A stretch of 52,907 nt of DNA from an uncultured Bacilli bacterium (GTDB lineage: Bacteria > Bacillota_I > Bacilli_A > RF39 > UBA660), in assembly GCA_944371305.1 (NCBI GenBank), contig CALVXM010000006.1:1-52907 (forward strand), read 5' to 3'. The position numbers and the translations under genes were made by a program. The notes beneath the pieces are model-generated. The model was given only the letters and a program-made list of their open reading frames with translations, had not been told where the DNA came from and ran no database searches. Below are positions 34,268 to 44,102 of the stretch, piece after piece. Within the stretch, counting starts at the first letter, position 1. Each line of letters opens with the position of its first letter.

Positions 34268-35169
34268 TATTCAGCCCCCACATTCTCATTGTAAAACTTC
34301 TCACCGCTTAATAAGAAATAGGTATTAATGAGAACAATTAAATGTAATAATAGTTGAACATACCAAATTTTTAACATTTCCAAATAAGTTTCAGTTCCAA
34401 GTAAGAACTGAACTAACATAACCATAAGATATAAAACAATACCAAATTGTAAAAATTTCTTATGAAAAGCTGCTCTATCGATTCTATCACGGTAAACACC
34501 TTCGACTAACATATCGATATCTTGTGACATGTTTTCTAATGAAGCAGAAGCATCTCTTGCACCTTCATTAGTTATTTGTAAAAATAATTGATGCATGTTT
34601 TTAACAATATAATAATCATATTTTTCATTCATAAAAGTTATAGATTCGTTAATTGTACCATTTCGATAAGCCATATCAATCATTGTTTTAACATCACTTA
34701 AAACAGGATCTTCTAATACGCCTGACTCATATACACCTTCTACAGCTTTAACGAAACTTTGGGTAGTAGCAAATTCCATAATTGTATTAGTCGTATAAAT
34801 TTGAACTTGTTCAAATATAAACTCACTATAAAGTCTTTTACAACGTAAATATGATAAATAAGGAATTATCAAAATTGCACCAATGATGTAAACTATACAC
34901 CAAATTAAACTATAAAAATATAAATAAGAGACGACAGCAGCCCCAATTGAAAAAACTGCTATTTGAATAAAATATTGTCTAGGGGTAAATTCTTGACCTA
35001 ATTCTTTTACCTTTTCTCTTACGACTTTAAAAGAATATGGAGCATATTTTTCATAAACTGAATTAACATTATTTACAATAAATCTATAGACATTTTCACC
35101 AGTATTGATGCGATAGATGAATATAAACAATATTATAAATGCTATAGCTATGAAAATTGCAGCTATCAT
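34267..35169 (-). CDS. tadB: TadB-like pilus assembly membrane protein
   Basis: 300 aa. Helices at ~1-20, ~70-110, ~245-265 and ~270-290 enclose a T2SSF-type cytosolic domain (FATTQSFVKAVEGVYESG, TNEGARDASASLENMSQDI). It follows cpaF by 12 bases and overlaps tadC, the standard tadA-tadB-tadC order. Confidence 0.82.
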   Translation of the reverse strand: MIAAIFIAIAFIILFIFIYRINTGENVYRFIVNNVNSVYEKYAPYSFKVVREKVKELGQEFTPRQYFIQIAVFSIGAAVVSYLYFYSLIWCIVYIIGAILIIPYLSYLRCKRLYSEFIFEQVQIYTTNTIMEFATTQSFVKAVEGVYESGVLEDPVLSDVKTMIDMAYRNGTINESITFMNEKYDYYIVKNMHQLFLQITNEGARDASASLENMSQDIDMLVEGVYRDRIDRAAFHKKFLQFGIVLYLMVMLVQFLLGTETYLEMLKIWYVQLLLHLIVLINTYFLLSGEKFYNENVGAE

Positions 35170-35181
35170 TTTATACCTCCT

Positions 35182-36333
35182 TTAACTATTAGAAGTTACT
35201 ATATTTTGATTTAGAACATTAGGTACCACATGAGATGAAACCTGATTAGGAATAGTTGTCTCACTTTTAGAATCATACATAGGATTGATAAAACCTGGCG
35301 GTAAACTAACACCTTGACCTTCAATATAATCAACTAAATATTTACTAGGATTTTTTCTAAATACTTTACCTTCAGGAGTTTTACGATAAATCACATTATA
35401 TTTTGCTTCGTTATCCTCAGTAACATAAAATTCTGTCACTTCACCAACTTCACGAATAAACCGTTTAGTCTCTCGATCTTGTCGACCTCTAATTAAAACA
35501 CCTAATTGAACATAACGATGAATTGATTTTAAAAATTGATCAATATCTTGATTAGTTTCAAGTAAACTATACATACGACTAGGTATAGAAGAGGCTTTAT
35601 CAGCATGAATTGTCGATAAAATATAGTGACCAGACGAAATAGAATTTCGAACTGCCATAACTGCTTCAGCACTACGAACCTCGGATAATAATATCCATTT
35701 AGGATTTTGACGCATACAAGTTACTAAAACGTCACTATAAGAAGCAACATTATTAGTTTTCATAGCAACAATATCGCGATGAGGAAATATTTTATCTAAG
35801 TGTAGCTCCAAAGTATCTTCGATGGTTATTATTTTTTCATTTTCTTTAGTTTTAGAAGCTAAATATTTAACAAACTCAGTTTTACCAGAACCAGTTTCAC
35901 CACATACCAAAATGTTGCAGTGAGCTAAAACACATTGAACTAAAAAATCATGGACGTCAAGGGTAATATATTTATCCTCGATAATTTTTTCTTTTTGTAA
36001 TCTTATTTTAGCAGGGGTCTTTCTTATAACGCAAGCGATGCCATTACTCGCAATCGAGTCATGAACAAAGTTCATACGAAGCTCTGCACTTTCAGAATCT
36101 AAGAAAGGATGGGCAGCATTAAATGAACGTCCCATAACATTGGAACACTGAAAAGCCAATTTTTCCATCATAGCATTATTTATTTCTGGATTTTCTACTC
36201 TAAAAATACCTTGTGATAAAGTTTTTAACCAAATCTGACCATTATTACTATAAGATATATCGGTTATATCATCGTTATTTAAGTATTCTGTAAGTGGTCC
36301 AAAATCTATTTGGGAAAATAAATTCTCATTCAT
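35182..36333 (-). CDS. tadA: CpaF/TadA secretion ATPase
   Basis: 383 aa. Walker A GETGSGKTEFVK near residue 150, Walker B region WILLSEVRSAEAV, the His box STIHADKASSIPSRM and the N-terminal domain of TadA ATPases are all present. It powers pilus polymerisation. The fused N-terminal FHA-like parts of some CpaF proteins are absent. It abuts the SAF-domain gene by two bases. Confidence 0.95.
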   Translation of the reverse strand: MNENLFSQIDFGPLTEYLNNDDITDISYSNNGQIWLKTLSQGIFRVENPEINNAMMEKLAFQCSNVMGRSFNAAHPFLDSESAELRMNFVHDSIASNGIACVIRKTPAKIRLQKEKIIEDKYITLDVHDFLVQCVLAHCNILVCGETGSGKTEFVKYLASKTKENEKIITIEDTLELHLDKIFPHRDIVAMKTNNVASYSDVLVTCMRQNPKWILLSEVRSAEAVMAVRNSISSGHYILSTIHADKASSIPSRMYSLLETNQDIDQFLKSIHRYVQLGVLIRGRQDRETKRFIREVGEVTEFYVTEDNEAKYNVIYRKTPEGKVFRKNPSKYLVDYIEGQGVSLPPGFINPMYDSKSETTIPNQVSSHVVPNVLNQNIVTSNS

Positions 36334-36335
36334 AA

Positions 36336-37157
36336 CTATTCATTTCCCGCATTTCCACCAGGAACATCAGTTGGAGTATCAGTAGATTCACTAAATGAAA
36401 CTGTATTACTTTCGATGAAATCAACTAATTCTTCACGGTCAACTACTAGATCACCTTCAACTGGAGTAGTACCACCATAAGGAACTGGGAATAATTCAAC
36501 ACCGAAACTATTTAAATACTCAGCTTTTTTAAGTAATAAATATACATCTTCTGGAACACCAAACAATAAAGTAGAAGGTGTCCTATTAGCTGATGTATCT
36601 TCAAAAACGTTATTACCAGAACTATCCTTAACAGCTAAAACCTCAACTTGAGCTAGCAATCTTCCAACCATAATTTGTCCATTTTCATCAACAGCTTTCA
36701 TAAATACATCAATTTTATTACCAGGGAAAATAGAGTTACCATAAGTTGTTTCAGTTGTAACTGATAAAGCATAAGGTCTTTCACCATCTTTAACAGCTGT
36801 AAAAGCCGAATCTGGTAAATCTTCTTCATTTATTAAGACGTTGTTAAAAAACATGCTACCTTCTGGAATAACCGTATTAACAGCTGTATATTTTCCAACT
36901 ATACTCGTCTGATTTCTAATTACATTATTATTAATAGCTACTGTAGGAACATCGATAAATCTAATCATATCATCAGTAATAAGTGTTCTCGGTTGAATTG
37001 TTTGGTTAGCAACTGGAACTCTAATTGGTTGAACTTGACTATTTATGGTTGAATTATATCCCCAATATAATAGTCCTAAAATTGCAATTACCCCAATTAC
37101 GGTAACAGTATTTTTATTAGTAAAAAATTTCTTCAATGATACTAAAAAATTATTCAT
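36336..37157 (-). CDS. cpaB: CpaB/RcpC-like SAF-domain protein
   Basis: 273 aa. An N-terminal membrane helix (~17-35), then an SAF domain (RVPVANQTIQPRTLITDDMI, VNTVIPEGSMFFNNVLI) followed by the RcpC/CpaB region with GNSIFPGNKIDVF. CpaB proteins are envelope parts of Tad systems; Gram-positives keep them although they lack a secretin. It is directly upstream of cpaF. Confidence 0.9.
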   Translation of the reverse strand: MNNFLVSLKKFFTNKNTVTVIGVIAILGLLYWGYNSTINSQVQPIRVPVANQTIQPRTLITDDMIRFIDVPTVAINNNVIRNQTSIVGKYTAVNTVIPEGSMFFNNVLINEEDLPDSAFTAVKDGERPYALSVTTETTYGNSIFPGNKIDVFMKAVDENGQIMVGRLLAQVEVLAVKDSSGNNVFEDTSANRTPSTLLFGVPEDVYLLLKKAEYLNSFGVELFPVPYGGTTPVEGDLVVDREELVDFIESNTVSFSESTDTPTDVPGGNAGNE

Positions 37158-37172
37158 AAAATCATCCCTTTC

Positions 37173-37583
37173 TTATTCATCAACATCTGGAGTTTCCAGT
37201 ATCGCATCTAATCTATTTTGAATTTCAAATTCCATAACATCCCCTGTTAGTGACGTTGACTCAGCACTGCTGACCCGAAGACTTACTTTAGGTGGCGTTT
37301 CATTGACATCAAATATTTCAACTTGATAAGTATTAGATAACAAAGCACTCTCCGCAAATCTTCTCAAAAAATTTTCAACAAATTTTTCTCTATCAATCTT
37401 AATTGTTCCATCATCACGATAAGCCGCCAAATCTAAAGCATCATACATAGCGCCTTCAGTCGCTTCCTTTAATAAATGATAGTTGTGTTCATCAGTATTA
37501 GTGATAGATTGAAAGAAAAATATAAAGAAAATTGCTAAGACACCAAGAGCTACAACAGCGGCTCCCCAATAAGATTCCTTCAC
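37173..37583 (-). CDS. Pseudopilin-like protein, DUF5411-like
   Basis: 136 aa. The start MKESYWGAAVVALGVLAIFF matches the short-leader-then-stalk plan of the other pilins of this locus (MKE..G). The outer domain (~30-136) is acidic and helical then beta-rich. It resembles short pseudopilin-like proteins seen upstream of cpaB in Gram-positive Tad clusters, but the family call is tentative. Fifteen bases to cpaB. Confidence 0.6.
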   Translation of the reverse strand: MKESYWGAAVVALGVLAIFFIFFFQSITNTDEHNYHLLKEATEGAMYDALDLAAYRDDGTIKIDREKFVENFLRRFAESALLSNTYQVEIFDVNETPPKVSLRVSSAESTSLTGDVMEFEIQNRLDAILETPDVDE

Positions 37584-37597
37584 AACATTACCTCCTT

Positions 37598-38242
37598 TTA
37601 ACTATAAACGTCATCTTTTTTACTAAGCATATAAACACCTACTAAACCTAATATTAAGACTATTAAGATTATGACATAATAGTCTAGCAAAAAATTAATG
37701 ATTATTTGAGTTATCGATAATTCATTAACTGTAGGTTCAGGAAGAGGCTCGGGTTCAGAAATAAGACTATTTTTATAATTTGTTACTCTTTCTAAAAACT
37801 TTTCGTATGACAAATTATGACTTGACCATTTTTGACACAAGTTATAACTTTCAACACCTTTACAAACTTCATCTTTATAATAACTATTATAACTTGGTAA
37901 ATTTAGGCGAATTGAAGCTAATACTTGTGATGGACAATCTTTGGAATAAAAATCATATCGTATAGATTCACCACTTTGATAACCAGTAATTACAAACTCT
38001 TCCTTTGTATAATTATAAGTTCGGTAATTAGTTAAATCTACAAAATATATTTCTTTATTTAAATTATTTAGGGTAATATTAAATGTTACATCATTATTCT
38101 TTTCAACGTAATCATAACTAATATTGACGTTAGAAGCAATTTTTTTTAACCTAGATAAATTACTATAATCACAACCGGCGCCATTTACCTTAACCATTGG
38201 AAAAAGTAACATCAAGATAAATACAATAACTATCCTCTTCAT
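37598..38242 (-). CDS. Secreted/anchored protein of the Tad-T4SS locus
   Basis: 214 aa. Signal peptide (cleavage near NGA, residue ~22), an extracellular beta domain with paired Cys (CDYSNL, KDCPSQ, EVCKGVESYNLC) and a C-terminal helix (~180-205) with a KKDDVYS tail. A Pro-Glu stretch (SEPEPLPEPT) precedes the anchor. Unknown family; its plan echoes the lipoprotein near the other end of the locus. GGAGG precedes the ATG. Confidence 0.62.
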   Translation of the reverse strand: MKRIVIVFILMLLFPMVKVNGAGCDYSNLSRLKKIASNVNISYDYVEKNNDVTFNITLNNLNKEIYFVDLTNYRTYNYTKEEFVITGYQSGESIRYDFYSKDCPSQVLASIRLNLPSYNSYYKDEVCKGVESYNLCQKWSSHNLSYEKFLERVTNYKNSLISEPEPLPEPTVNELSITQIIINFLLDYYVIILIVLILGLVGVYMLSKKDDVYS

Positions 38243-38293
38243 TTTTACTCCTCCATTATTTAATTATAACATAAACATGTCTGTTTTTAAACA

Positions 38294-39892
38294 CTATTTT
38301 AAAATATATTCATAATTTTTGTTGCGAATCGTAAATACTAAAGATATCTTTGTAGCATCTTTTACTTCATCCAAAACTTCAATATAATAAATATCATTTT
38401 CATTAGCTTTTTTACTTTTTACTTCCTTAAACTGAATACTATGAATCTTTTTTTGTCCATCTACTTCATAATAAAGATTACCAAAAGTCTCGATAAAATC
38501 ATATAAATCATAAATATTACTTAAGGTTTTTTCTTTTTCTAGATTTCCTTTTATTCTAAGTAAAGTCTTATCGTAATTGGTAGCTAAATTAGGTTTTACA
38601 TATTCATATGATTTATAACATTCATCTGAAACACAAAAATTATATTCTAATTTATATTTATCTTGAATATCAAAAGAGGTTATATGAACTTTATAATCAG
38701 GTAAAATACTATCTTCAAAACTTAATGTATCGTTGATATTAGTTTCACTAGTTGAAGAAATTCCAGTTAAATTTTCATAGTCAACTTTAACTTTTGTAGA
38801 GACAAATCTTCCATCTTTATCGGTATTATTTTTATCAACGAAAGAAAAAATAATATCTTCTTTAATTAATTGTTTAGGTATTTTATAAATCAAAATTTTT
38901 TCTTCAAATTCACTCCCAATATTTTCACTTTGATAAACATTGCCAAAATCAAAGAAACTATTTTTATTTTCAGAAATAGGTGTATAAACATAATTATCTA
39001 TCAAAATCTTCGTAGTAGCTATGTCTAAACCAATCTCTCCATTAGTATTGTTTTTTATTTGGAATTTCAAAACTAAAAAGTAATAATCTTCATCGATAAC
39101 CTTACCTCTATAATTACTATTTACTAAATAGCTATTAGTTAAATTGACTGTAAAATTATTACCAGTAAAATAAACATTTTGATTTATTATTTTTTCTTTA
39201 GTAAAAATTAAAATACCAACAAAACAAATTAAAGAACCACTAACTAATGCTATAACCAGATTAAACAATAATTTATTTTCTTTATAAGTATATTTTAAAT
39301 AACGAAGTCTTCTTCTCAAACCTCTAATACCTTTATTTGTATCAAAATTAAGTTGTACTTCGACTTCTTCACGATCTTCTTCATTTATTTCAATTTCTTT
39401 TAAATCTGATTTAAAATCGAATTTCTTAACATCGAATCCAGTAGCCCTAACTACTATAAAAATAACGCTCGCTAATTGAGCAATAAAAGTTACCATAACT
39501 AAATCTCTAATTAATCTTATCGCTCTTACATCTAACATCGTTACATATAAAGTATTCAATGTACCTTTTGAAACTTGTAACATAATAAAGGTAAAAAGAT
39601 AAATAGCCATAATGATAATATAGAAAAAATAGGGTTTTTTCTTAAATGCCATAACAAACAAAACAATCAAAGAAAAAATAATTATTAGTAAAGGAACAAT
39701 TTGAAATAATCCAGGCAATAAAGGACTAATTAAATCTTGACCTGTTACATCCATTATCGATGCACTATATTCATTAAAAAAATCAAGCAATAACTTAGTT
39801 TTATATATTGAATAAAACGCAAAAACAGCTAATATAATATGAATTAGCTTAAAGTGTTTTATAAAAAATGCATAAGGTTTTCTAAGTATCAT
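38294..39892 (-). CDS. Multi-helix membrane protein heading the locus
   Basis: 532 aa. Four helices in the first ~150 residues, a charged cytosolic loop with RGLRRRLRYLKYTYKENK, one further helix (~215-235) and a ~300-residue extracellular region with beta strands and a DUF4352-like pattern (LVLKFQIKNNTNGEIGL). I do not recognise the family. ATG at 39892 follows GGGTGG by four bases. It is the first gene after the head promoter, so it may set or sense the system. Confidence 0.62.
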   Translation of the reverse strand: MILRKPYAFFIKHFKLIHIILAVFAFYSIYKTKLLLDFFNEYSASIMDVTGQDLISPLLPGLFQIVPLLIIIFSLIVLFVMAFKKKPYFFYIIIMAIYLFTFIMLQVSKGTLNTLYVTMLDVRAIRLIRDLVMVTFIAQLASVIFIVVRATGFDVKKFDFKSDLKEIEINEEDREEVEVQLNFDTNKGIRGLRRRLRYLKYTYKENKLLFNLVIALVSGSLICFVGILIFTKEKIINQNVYFTGNNFTVNLTNSYLVNSNYRGKVIDEDYYFLVLKFQIKNNTNGEIGLDIATTKILIDNYVYTPISENKNSFFDFGNVYQSENIGSEFEEKILIYKIPKQLIKEDIIFSFVDKNNTDKDGRFVSTKVKVDYENLTGISSTSETNINDTLSFEDSILPDYKVHITSFDIQDKYKLEYNFCVSDECYKSYEYVKPNLATNYDKTLLRIKGNLEKEKTLSNIYDLYDFIETFGNLYYEVDGQKKIHSIQFKEVKSKKANENDIYYIEVLDEVKDATKISLVFTIRNKNYEYILK

Positions 39893-39917
39893 ATTGCCAC
39901 CCACTTATTATAAGTAA

Positions 39918-39946
39918 ATTATACAATAATTTGGTTGTTTTTACAA
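39918..39946 (-). promoter_or_regulatory. Head promoter of the T4SS-Tad locus
   Basis: Minus strand TTGTAA (39941-39946), 17 bases, TATAAT (39918-39923), 25 bases before the first ATG. Confidence 0.8.
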
Positions 39947-39962
39947 TACTAAAATTTAAATT

Positions 39963-40039
39963 TGGTGAGTGATATAGGACTCGAACCTACGACCTTTACG
40001 ATGTCAACGTAACGCTCTTACCAACTGAGCTAATCACTC
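39963..40039 (-). tRNA. tRNA-Val (GAC)
   Basis: 77 nt with encoded CCA. Acceptor GAGTGAT/ATCACTC, anticodon stem TTACG/CGTAA with loop TTGACAT giving anticodon GAC, and T arm with GGTTCGAGTCC. One base after tRNA-Gln. Confidence 0.95.
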
Positions 40040-40040
40040 A

Positions 40041-40115
40041 TGGCTGCCCTAACTAGATTCGAACTAGTGAATAACGGAGTCAGAGTCCGCCGCCTTACCG
40101 CTTGGCCATAGGGCA
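40041..40115 (-). tRNA. tRNA-Gln (CTG)
   Basis: 75 nt with encoded CCA. Acceptor TGCCCTA/TAGGGCA, anticodon loop CTCTGAC giving CTG, T arm GTTCGAATC. Lies nine bases after pflA and is probably co-transcribed with tRNA-Val. A CUG-reading Gln tRNA is usually extra to the UUG one in AT-rich genomes. Confidence 0.93.
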
Positions 40116-40124
40116 ATGAACAAA

Positions 40125-40826
40125 TTATATCGATTGATATAATTTATATAATTCTTCACATTTATTTTTGTCCATCGGTTTTGTATCTTTTAAACGATAT
40201 GGTATTTTCATTTTTGTATATTTAGGAACACCAATAGTAGTATAAGGTAAAAATTCAACTTTTTCTATATCATAATTAGATAAAAATTTTTTTAATTTTT
40301 TAATATACTCTTCGTTATCGTTTATGCCGGGAGTAATTACTTGACGAATCCAAATACGCTTGTTAAGTTTTTGACATAAGTTTAAAAATTCCAATGATTC
40401 TTCGATAGGTTGTCCAACTAAAGACAAATATTTATCTGATTCTAAAGCTTTAACATCAAACATAACTAAATCAACATATTTTAATACTTCTTCATTATTA
40501 GAACCGCCAAATCCAGCTGTATCTAAACAAGTATTGATGTTATTTCTTTTACATTTCTTTAAAATATCAATTAAAAATTCTGATTGAAGAAGTGGTTCGC
40601 CACCTGAAAAGGTGACACCACCTTCTTCACCATAATAATTTTTATATTTTAAAATTCGTTTAATCAATTCATCAGAAGTAATTTTAAAACCTTTACCAAT
40701 AGCCCAAGTTTCAGGATTGTGGCAAAATAAGCATCGCAACTTGCATCCTTGCATAAAAACAACAAACCTTATTCCGGGACCATCGACTAAACCCATTGTT
40801 TCAATGGAATTAATATAACCTTCCAT
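40125..40826 (-). CDS. pflA: Pyruvate formate-lyase activating enzyme
   Basis: 233 aa radical SAM enzyme that installs the glycyl radical on PflB. CKLRCLFCHNPE is the CxxxCxxC cluster motif, and GGVTFSGGEPLLQ the SAM-binding GGE motif. Its ATG overlaps the pflB stop by one base, so the two are made together. The enzyme works only without oxygen, which fits an anaerobe. Confidence 0.96.
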   Translation of the reverse strand: MEGYINSIETMGLVDGPGIRFVVFMQGCKLRCLFCHNPETWAIGKGFKITSDELIKRILKYKNYYGEEGGVTFSGGEPLLQSEFLIDILKKCKRNNINTCLDTAGFGGSNNEEVLKYVDLVMFDVKALESDKYLSLVGQPIEESLEFLNLCQKLNKRIWIRQVITPGINDNEEYIKKLKKFLSNYDIEKVEFLPYTTIGVPKYTKMKIPYRLKDTKPMDKNKCEELYKLYQSI

Positions 40827-43048
40827 TAAATTGCCTCATGGAAAGTTCTTGAAATAACTTCTAATTGTTGTTCTTTACTTAAACGATTAAAGTTAACGGC
40901 GTAACCAGAAACCCTAATTGTTAAATTTGGATACTTATTAGGATCTTCCATAGCTTCTATTAATTTTTCACGATTTAGAACATTAACATTTAAATGATGT
41001 GCACCTTGTTTAAAGTATCCGTCTAAAATACTAACTAAATTATTTATTCGTTCTTCATCACTATGACCTAAAGCATTAGGGACAATAGAAAATGTATTTG
41101 ATACACCATCTTGACAAACATCTTTATAAGGAATTTTAGCAACTGAATTTAAGCTAGCTAAAGCTCCATTTTTATCTCTTCCATGCATAGGATTAGCTCC
41201 TGGAGCAAAAGGAATTCCTTTCTTACGGCCATCTGGTGTACTTCCTGTTTTTTTACCATAAACAACATTAGAAGTAATAGTTAAAACTGATAAAGTATGA
41301 ACAGCGTTTTTATATAATGGATGTTTCTTTAATTCTTTGATAAATGTATTAACGATATCCACAGCAATGCTATCAACACGATCATCATCATTACCATACT
41401 GTGGATAATCACCATCAATTTCAAAATCGATAGCTATACCATCTTCGTTTCTAATCGGTTTAACTTTAGCAAATTTAATTGCTGACAACGAATCTGTAGC
41501 AACAGATAACCCAGCTACACCAAAAGCCATCAAATGCTCAACATTAGTATCATGCAAAGCCATTTGTGATTTCTCATATGCGTATTTATCGTGCATATAA
41601 TGAATAATATTCATCGCATCAACATAAGTTTGCGCTATTTTTTCTAAACTTTTAAAATAAGCTTTTTTAACCGTTTCATAATCCAAAATATCATCAGTTA
41701 TTTTATCTAATCCTTCAACAACTAACTTACCACTTATCTCATCTACGCCACCATTTATAGCATATAGAAGTGATTTGGCTAAATTACATCTTGCACCAAA
41801 AAATTGCATTTGTTTTCCAACTTTCATAGCCGATACACAACAAGCAATAGCGTAGTCATCTCCATAAATAGGTCGCATAATATCATCATTTTCATATTGA
41901 ATAGCATCAGTCAAAATAGATATTTTTGTACAATATTTTTTAAAGTTATCAGGTAAATTAACTGACCAAAGAACTGTTAGATTAGGTTCTGGGGAAGTAC
42001 TTAAATTGATTAATGTGTGTAAATAACGAAAACTATTCTTAGTCACCAAACTTTTACCATTTAAAGCCATTCCTCCAACCGATTCTGTTACCCATGTTGG
42101 ATCACCGGCAAACAACTCATTATATTCAGGTGTTCTTAAGTGTCTAGCTATTCTTAGTTTAATTACAAATTGATCGATAATTTCTTGTGCTTCTTTTTCA
42201 GTTAAAGTACCATTTTCTAAATCTCGTTCAATATATATATCTAAAAAAGTTGAAGTTCTACCTAAACTCATTGCTGCACCATTATTTTCTTTAATAGCAG
42301 CTAAATAACCAAAATATAACCATTGAGTTGCTTCTTTAGCATTACAAGCTGGTTTAGATATATCAAATCCATATTTTAAAGCCATGCTTTTTATCTCATT
42401 TAAGGCTTTAATTTGTTCACTTACTTCTTCTCTTAATCTAATATTATTTTCATTTATTTCAGTTATATTTTTCAAATCTTTTTTCTTGTCTTCAATTAAA
42501 AAGTCTATTCCATATAAGGCAATTCGTCTATAGTCACCAATTATTCTTCCTCTACCATAAGCATCAGGTAACCCAGTTAATAATCCAGCGCTCCTTGCTC
42601 TTCTAATTTCTTCTGTATACGCATCAAAAACACCATCATTATGTGATTTGCGATATTCTTTAAAATGTTTATCTATTTCTTCATCTAATGTATAACCATA
42701 AGCTTCCAAAGATTTGTGGGCCATTCTAATACCACCATATAAATTAACTATTCGCTTTAAAGGTTGATCAGTTTGTAGTCCAACAATAACCTCATTTTCT
42801 TTATCAATGTAACCAGGTTCAAAATTATCAATACCTGAAATTATTTTTGTTTCAATATCTAAAACGCCTTTTTTTAATTCCTCTTTTGTTAATTCCTGAA
42901 CTCTATTTAAAACTTTTCTTGTTTTATCTGTTATAGTTTCGAGAAAGGAATCATCACCATTATATTCTTTATAGTTATTTAAAATAAAATCTTCAACATC
43001 GATTTTATTTTTCCAATTTTCACCTTTAAAATTAATCCATGCTTCCAT
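40826..43048 (-). CDS. pflB: Formate acetyltransferase (pyruvate formate-lyase)
   Basis: 740 aa. Converts pyruvate and CoA to acetyl-CoA and formate. The active-site Cys pair is in [13 protein letters not shown] (~residue 400) and the radical Gly in [12 protein letters not shown] near the C-terminus. Length is normal. AGGAGGTAATGAA precedes the ATG, with its own promoter. Confidence 0.97.
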   Translation of the reverse strand: MEAWINFKGENWKNKIDVEDFILNNYKEYNGDDSFLETITDKTRKVLNRVQELTKEELKKGVLDIETKIISGIDNFEPGYIDKENEVIVGLQTDQPLKRIVNLYGGIRMAHKSLEAYGYTLDEEIDKHFKEYRKSHNDGVFDAYTEEIRRARSAGLLTGLPDAYGRGRIIGDYRRIALYGIDFLIEDKKKDLKNITEINENNIRLREEVSEQIKALNEIKSMALKYGFDISKPACNAKEATQWLYFGYLAAIKENNGAAMSLGRTSTFLDIYIERDLENGTLTEKEAQEIIDQFVIKLRIARHLRTPEYNELFAGDPTWVTESVGGMALNGKSLVTKNSFRYLHTLINLSTSPEPNLTVLWSVNLPDNFKKYCTKISILTDAIQYENDDIMRPIYGDDYAIACCVSAMKVGKQMQFFGARCNLAKSLLYAINGGVDEISGKLVVEGLDKITDDILDYETVKKAYFKSLEKIAQTYVDAMNIIHYMHDKYAYEKSQMALHDTNVEHLMAFGVAGLSVATDSLSAIKFAKVKPIRNEDGIAIDFEIDGDYPQYGNDDDRVDSIAVDIVNTFIKELKKHPLYKNAVHTLSVLTITSNVVYGKKTGSTPDGRKKGIPFAPGANPMHGRDKNGALASLNSVAKIPYKDVCQDGVSNTFSIVPNALGHSDEERINNLVSILDGYFKQGAHHLNVNVLNREKLIEAMEDPNKYPNLTIRVSGYAVNFNRLSKEQQLEVISRTFHEAI

Positions 43049-43052
43049 TTCA

Positions 43053-43304
43053 TTACCTCCTATAGCATATATAAGTATACCATAAAATTATTATTTTGTA
43101 ATTATTTTCACCTATTAAATTTAATTCTTTGTAATATAATGTTGATAATATAGATCTTTTTAAATTAATCAAAATAAAAAGGCTTTGCAAATAAAGACTT
43201 TTGACTGTATTTAGCGCCTTGGGTAAAGACATTTGGAAATTTATATTAAGATTAATTTCCATAACAAGTATACCTTTTTTTAAAAGCGCTAATTTATTAT
43301 CCAT
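43053..43304 (-). pseudogene. Possible decayed IS200-like transposase remnant
   Basis: 82-codon frame with an AGGTGG site, MEINLNINFQMSLPKALNTVKS and LKRSILSTLYYKELN vaguely matching the MEVDxDHIHxLI...NTIKS...YWK stretch of IS200/IS605 TnpA, but without the catalytic HUH and Tyr. The pflB promoter lies over its end. The 362 bp gap 43049-43410 holds nothing else clear. The call is weak; it could be chance coding. Confidence 0.25.
43074..43101 (-). promoter_or_regulatory. Promoter of pflBA
   Basis: Minus strand TTACAA (43096-43101), 16 bases, then TGG-TATACT with the -10 at 43074-43079 (extended -10). Confidence 0.6.
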
Positions 43305-43410
43305 AATTTTTAGTACCACCTAATAATATTATACACCATAACTTTTCTTTTTTCTTTTGTAATATATTTAAAAACTCGAACTCTTTACAAGGTTCGAGTA
43401 GCAAACAATT

Positions 43411-43496
43411 TGGTGCTTGTGGTGGGAATCGAACCCACATGATCATAGATCACACGATTTTGAGTCGTGCGCGTCTACCAATTCCGCCACACAAGC
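43411..43496 (-). tRNA. tRNA-Leu (CAA)
   Basis: 86 nt class II tRNA with encoded CCA. Acceptor GCTTGTG, D arm GGCGGAATTGGTAGACGC, anticodon stem CACGA/TCGTG with loop CTCAAAA (anticodon CAA), a variable arm near TGATCTATGATCA, and GGTTCGATTCC. Confidence 0.95.
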
Positions 43497-43541
43497 AGAT
43501 AATAAGATTATAACATATAATCTTATTTTTTGAAATATTTT

Positions 43542-44102
43542 TTAAAATTTTTCTTCATTATATTTAGAATTATATAAATCTTTAATACTATCATCGACTT
43601 CGACTTTAATATCAGGAAGATCAGAAATGGACTTAAGACCAAAATAATCTAAAAACATAGGAGTAGTACCATACAAAATTGGTCTTCCTGCGGTTTCACT
43701 TCGACCAACTTCACAAATTAAATTTTTATAAACTAACTTTCTTATCATATGAGAACTACTAACACCTCTTATTTCATCAACTTGTACTCTTGTTACAGGC
43801 TGATTATAAGCGATGATAGCAAGTGTTTCTAAAGCTGATTCACTTAAATTTTCATTATCTTCTAATTCGACTAATTTTTGAATATATTGCTTATTACTTC
43901 GTTTTGTAATTAATTTTAGTCTATTTCCTAATATCGTGAGTTCTATTCCTCTATTTTCTGATTTATAATTAGCTTGTATTTCATCTAACAATTCATTAAA
44001 TCGTTGCTCATCAATATCTAAAATTTCCATTGTCTGTTGGAAACTCAAACCTTCATCACCCACTACGAAAAGCAAACTTTCTAAAATTGACTGTAAATTC
44101 AT
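43542..44102 (-). CDS. scpB: Segregation and condensation protein B
   Basis: 186 aa. Winged-helix kleisin partner of the SMC condensin. LESLLFVVGDEGLS, ALETLAIIAYNQPVTR and GRPILYGTT are the family signatures. Overlaps scpA by one base (TAATG). Confidence 0.96.
   Translation of the reverse strand: MNLQSILESLLFVVGDEGLSFQQTMEILDIDEQRFNELLDEIQANYKSENRGIELTILGNRLKLITKRSNKQYIQKLVELEDNENLSESALETLAIIAYNQPVTRVQVDEIRGVSSSHMIRKLVYKNLICEVGRSETAGRPILYGTTPMFLDYFGLKSISDLPDIKVEVDDSIKDLYNSKYNEEKF

Noticed and set aside
20400-39892. Calling the locus an integrative conjugative element
   Set aside because: No relaxase, integrase, origin of transfer or flanking repeat could be seen, and both borders are ordinary genes with their own terminators or promoters.
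43300-43320. AGGTGGTACTA as a T-box antiterminator motif
   Set aside because: The rest of the T-box (stem I, terminator, synthetase or amino-acid gene downstream) is missing; it is better read as a ribosome site.
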